In this document: positions 12,677 to 12,721 of the stretch, piece by piece | Position numbering within the stretch: position 1 is the first letter of the stretch | How the letters are laid out: each line of letters starts with the position of its first letter | From: JBBITW01 sp037440525 | GTDB taxonomy: Bacteria; Desulfobacterota; BSN033; UBA1163 | Assembly: GCA_037440525.1 (NCBI GenBank) | Contig: JBBITW010000104.1 | Location: 1-12,721 of the forward strand | Direction: 5' to 3' | Length of the DNA: 12,721 nt | Notes under the pieces: model-generated | Told to the model about the DNA's origin: nothing | What the model saw: only the letters and a program-made list of their open reading frames with translations | The model's database searches: none | Position numbers and translations under genes: made by a program

Positions 12677-12721
12677 ATGAGAGTTTTTTTAGTGTTTCCG
12701 GGGATTTCAGGAATAGGGTTT
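12677..12721 (+). CDS. Start of a further gene, cut by the window end (possibly a B12-binding radical SAM protein)
   Basis: ATG 12677 follows the glycosyltransferase stop by 4 nt and stays open to the end: MRVFLVFPGISGIGF, 15 codons. AAGG (12663-12666) lies 10 nt upstream. The beginning MRVxLVFPGIxxxGF resembles the cobalamin-binding N-terminus of radical SAM proteins that often sit in surface-glycan clusters. Fifteen residues are too few for certainty; many Rossmann-type proteins begin similarly. It continues the operon. Confidence 0.45.
   Translation, partial: MRVFLVFPGISGIGF

Overview
The window looks like a stretch of an AT-rich bacterial chromosome carrying a cell-surface polysaccharide locus. 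Every supported gene lies on the + strand. Several genes have clear Shine-Dalgarno sites (GGAGG before 3418, GAGGAGA before 11656) and alternative TTG/GTG starts, which points to a bacterium. A Wzm/Wzt-type ABC exporter whose ATPase has a long C-terminal domain suggests a Gram-negative envelope. I cannot name the species. The mix of nucleotidyltransferase modules, a coiled-coil PD-(D/E)XK-like protein and an EPS-type winged-helix regulator fits an uncultured lineage such as Desulfobacterota, Nitrospirota or Aminicenantes, but that is a guess.

Left half (1-6311): genes are spaced singly or in small groups, separated by 60-350 nt spacers full of inverted repeats. In order these are an MNT-type nucleotidyltransferase with a broken HEPN partner (174-969), a membrane-anchored GT2 glycosyltransferase (1032-1982), a GT4 glycosyltransferase (2093-3262), a three-gene AbiEii/DUF6036-like nucleotidyltransferase module with two small partners (3418-4360, the last a 57-codon gene), a coiled-coil nuclease-like protein (4462-5208), and a winged-helix regulator with a Rossmann-like C-terminal domain (5561-6175). 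Several spacers share sequence. Those at 25-128 and 5461-5532 look like diverged copies of one palindromic element, and a 12-mer WCCTTAACCNAA or its complement sits 10-25 nt upstream of three starts.

Right half (6312-12721): genes are packed with gaps of 0-70 nt and read as one operon. It holds a GT4 glycosyltransferase, the ABC-2 permease (Wzm-like), the ATPase with a glycan-binding-type C-terminal domain (Wzt-like), a two-domain methyltransferase/kinase-like protein, a 40-codon membrane peptide overlapping the next gene, a rhamnosyltransferase-like GT2, and the first 15 codons of another gene. Base composition rises sharply between the permease and the ATPase, suggesting a mosaic junction near 8311.

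Working model: the glycosyltransferases build a glycan on a lipid carrier at the inner face of the membrane. The methyltransferase/kinase-like protein may cap its non-reducing end, as WbdD does in E. coli O8/O9a. The C-terminal domain of the ATPase would recognise that cap, and Wzm/Wzt would export the finished chain. The regulator at 5561 is a candidate controller. The nucleotidyltransferase modules and the nuclease-like gene look like accessory insertions within the glycan locus.
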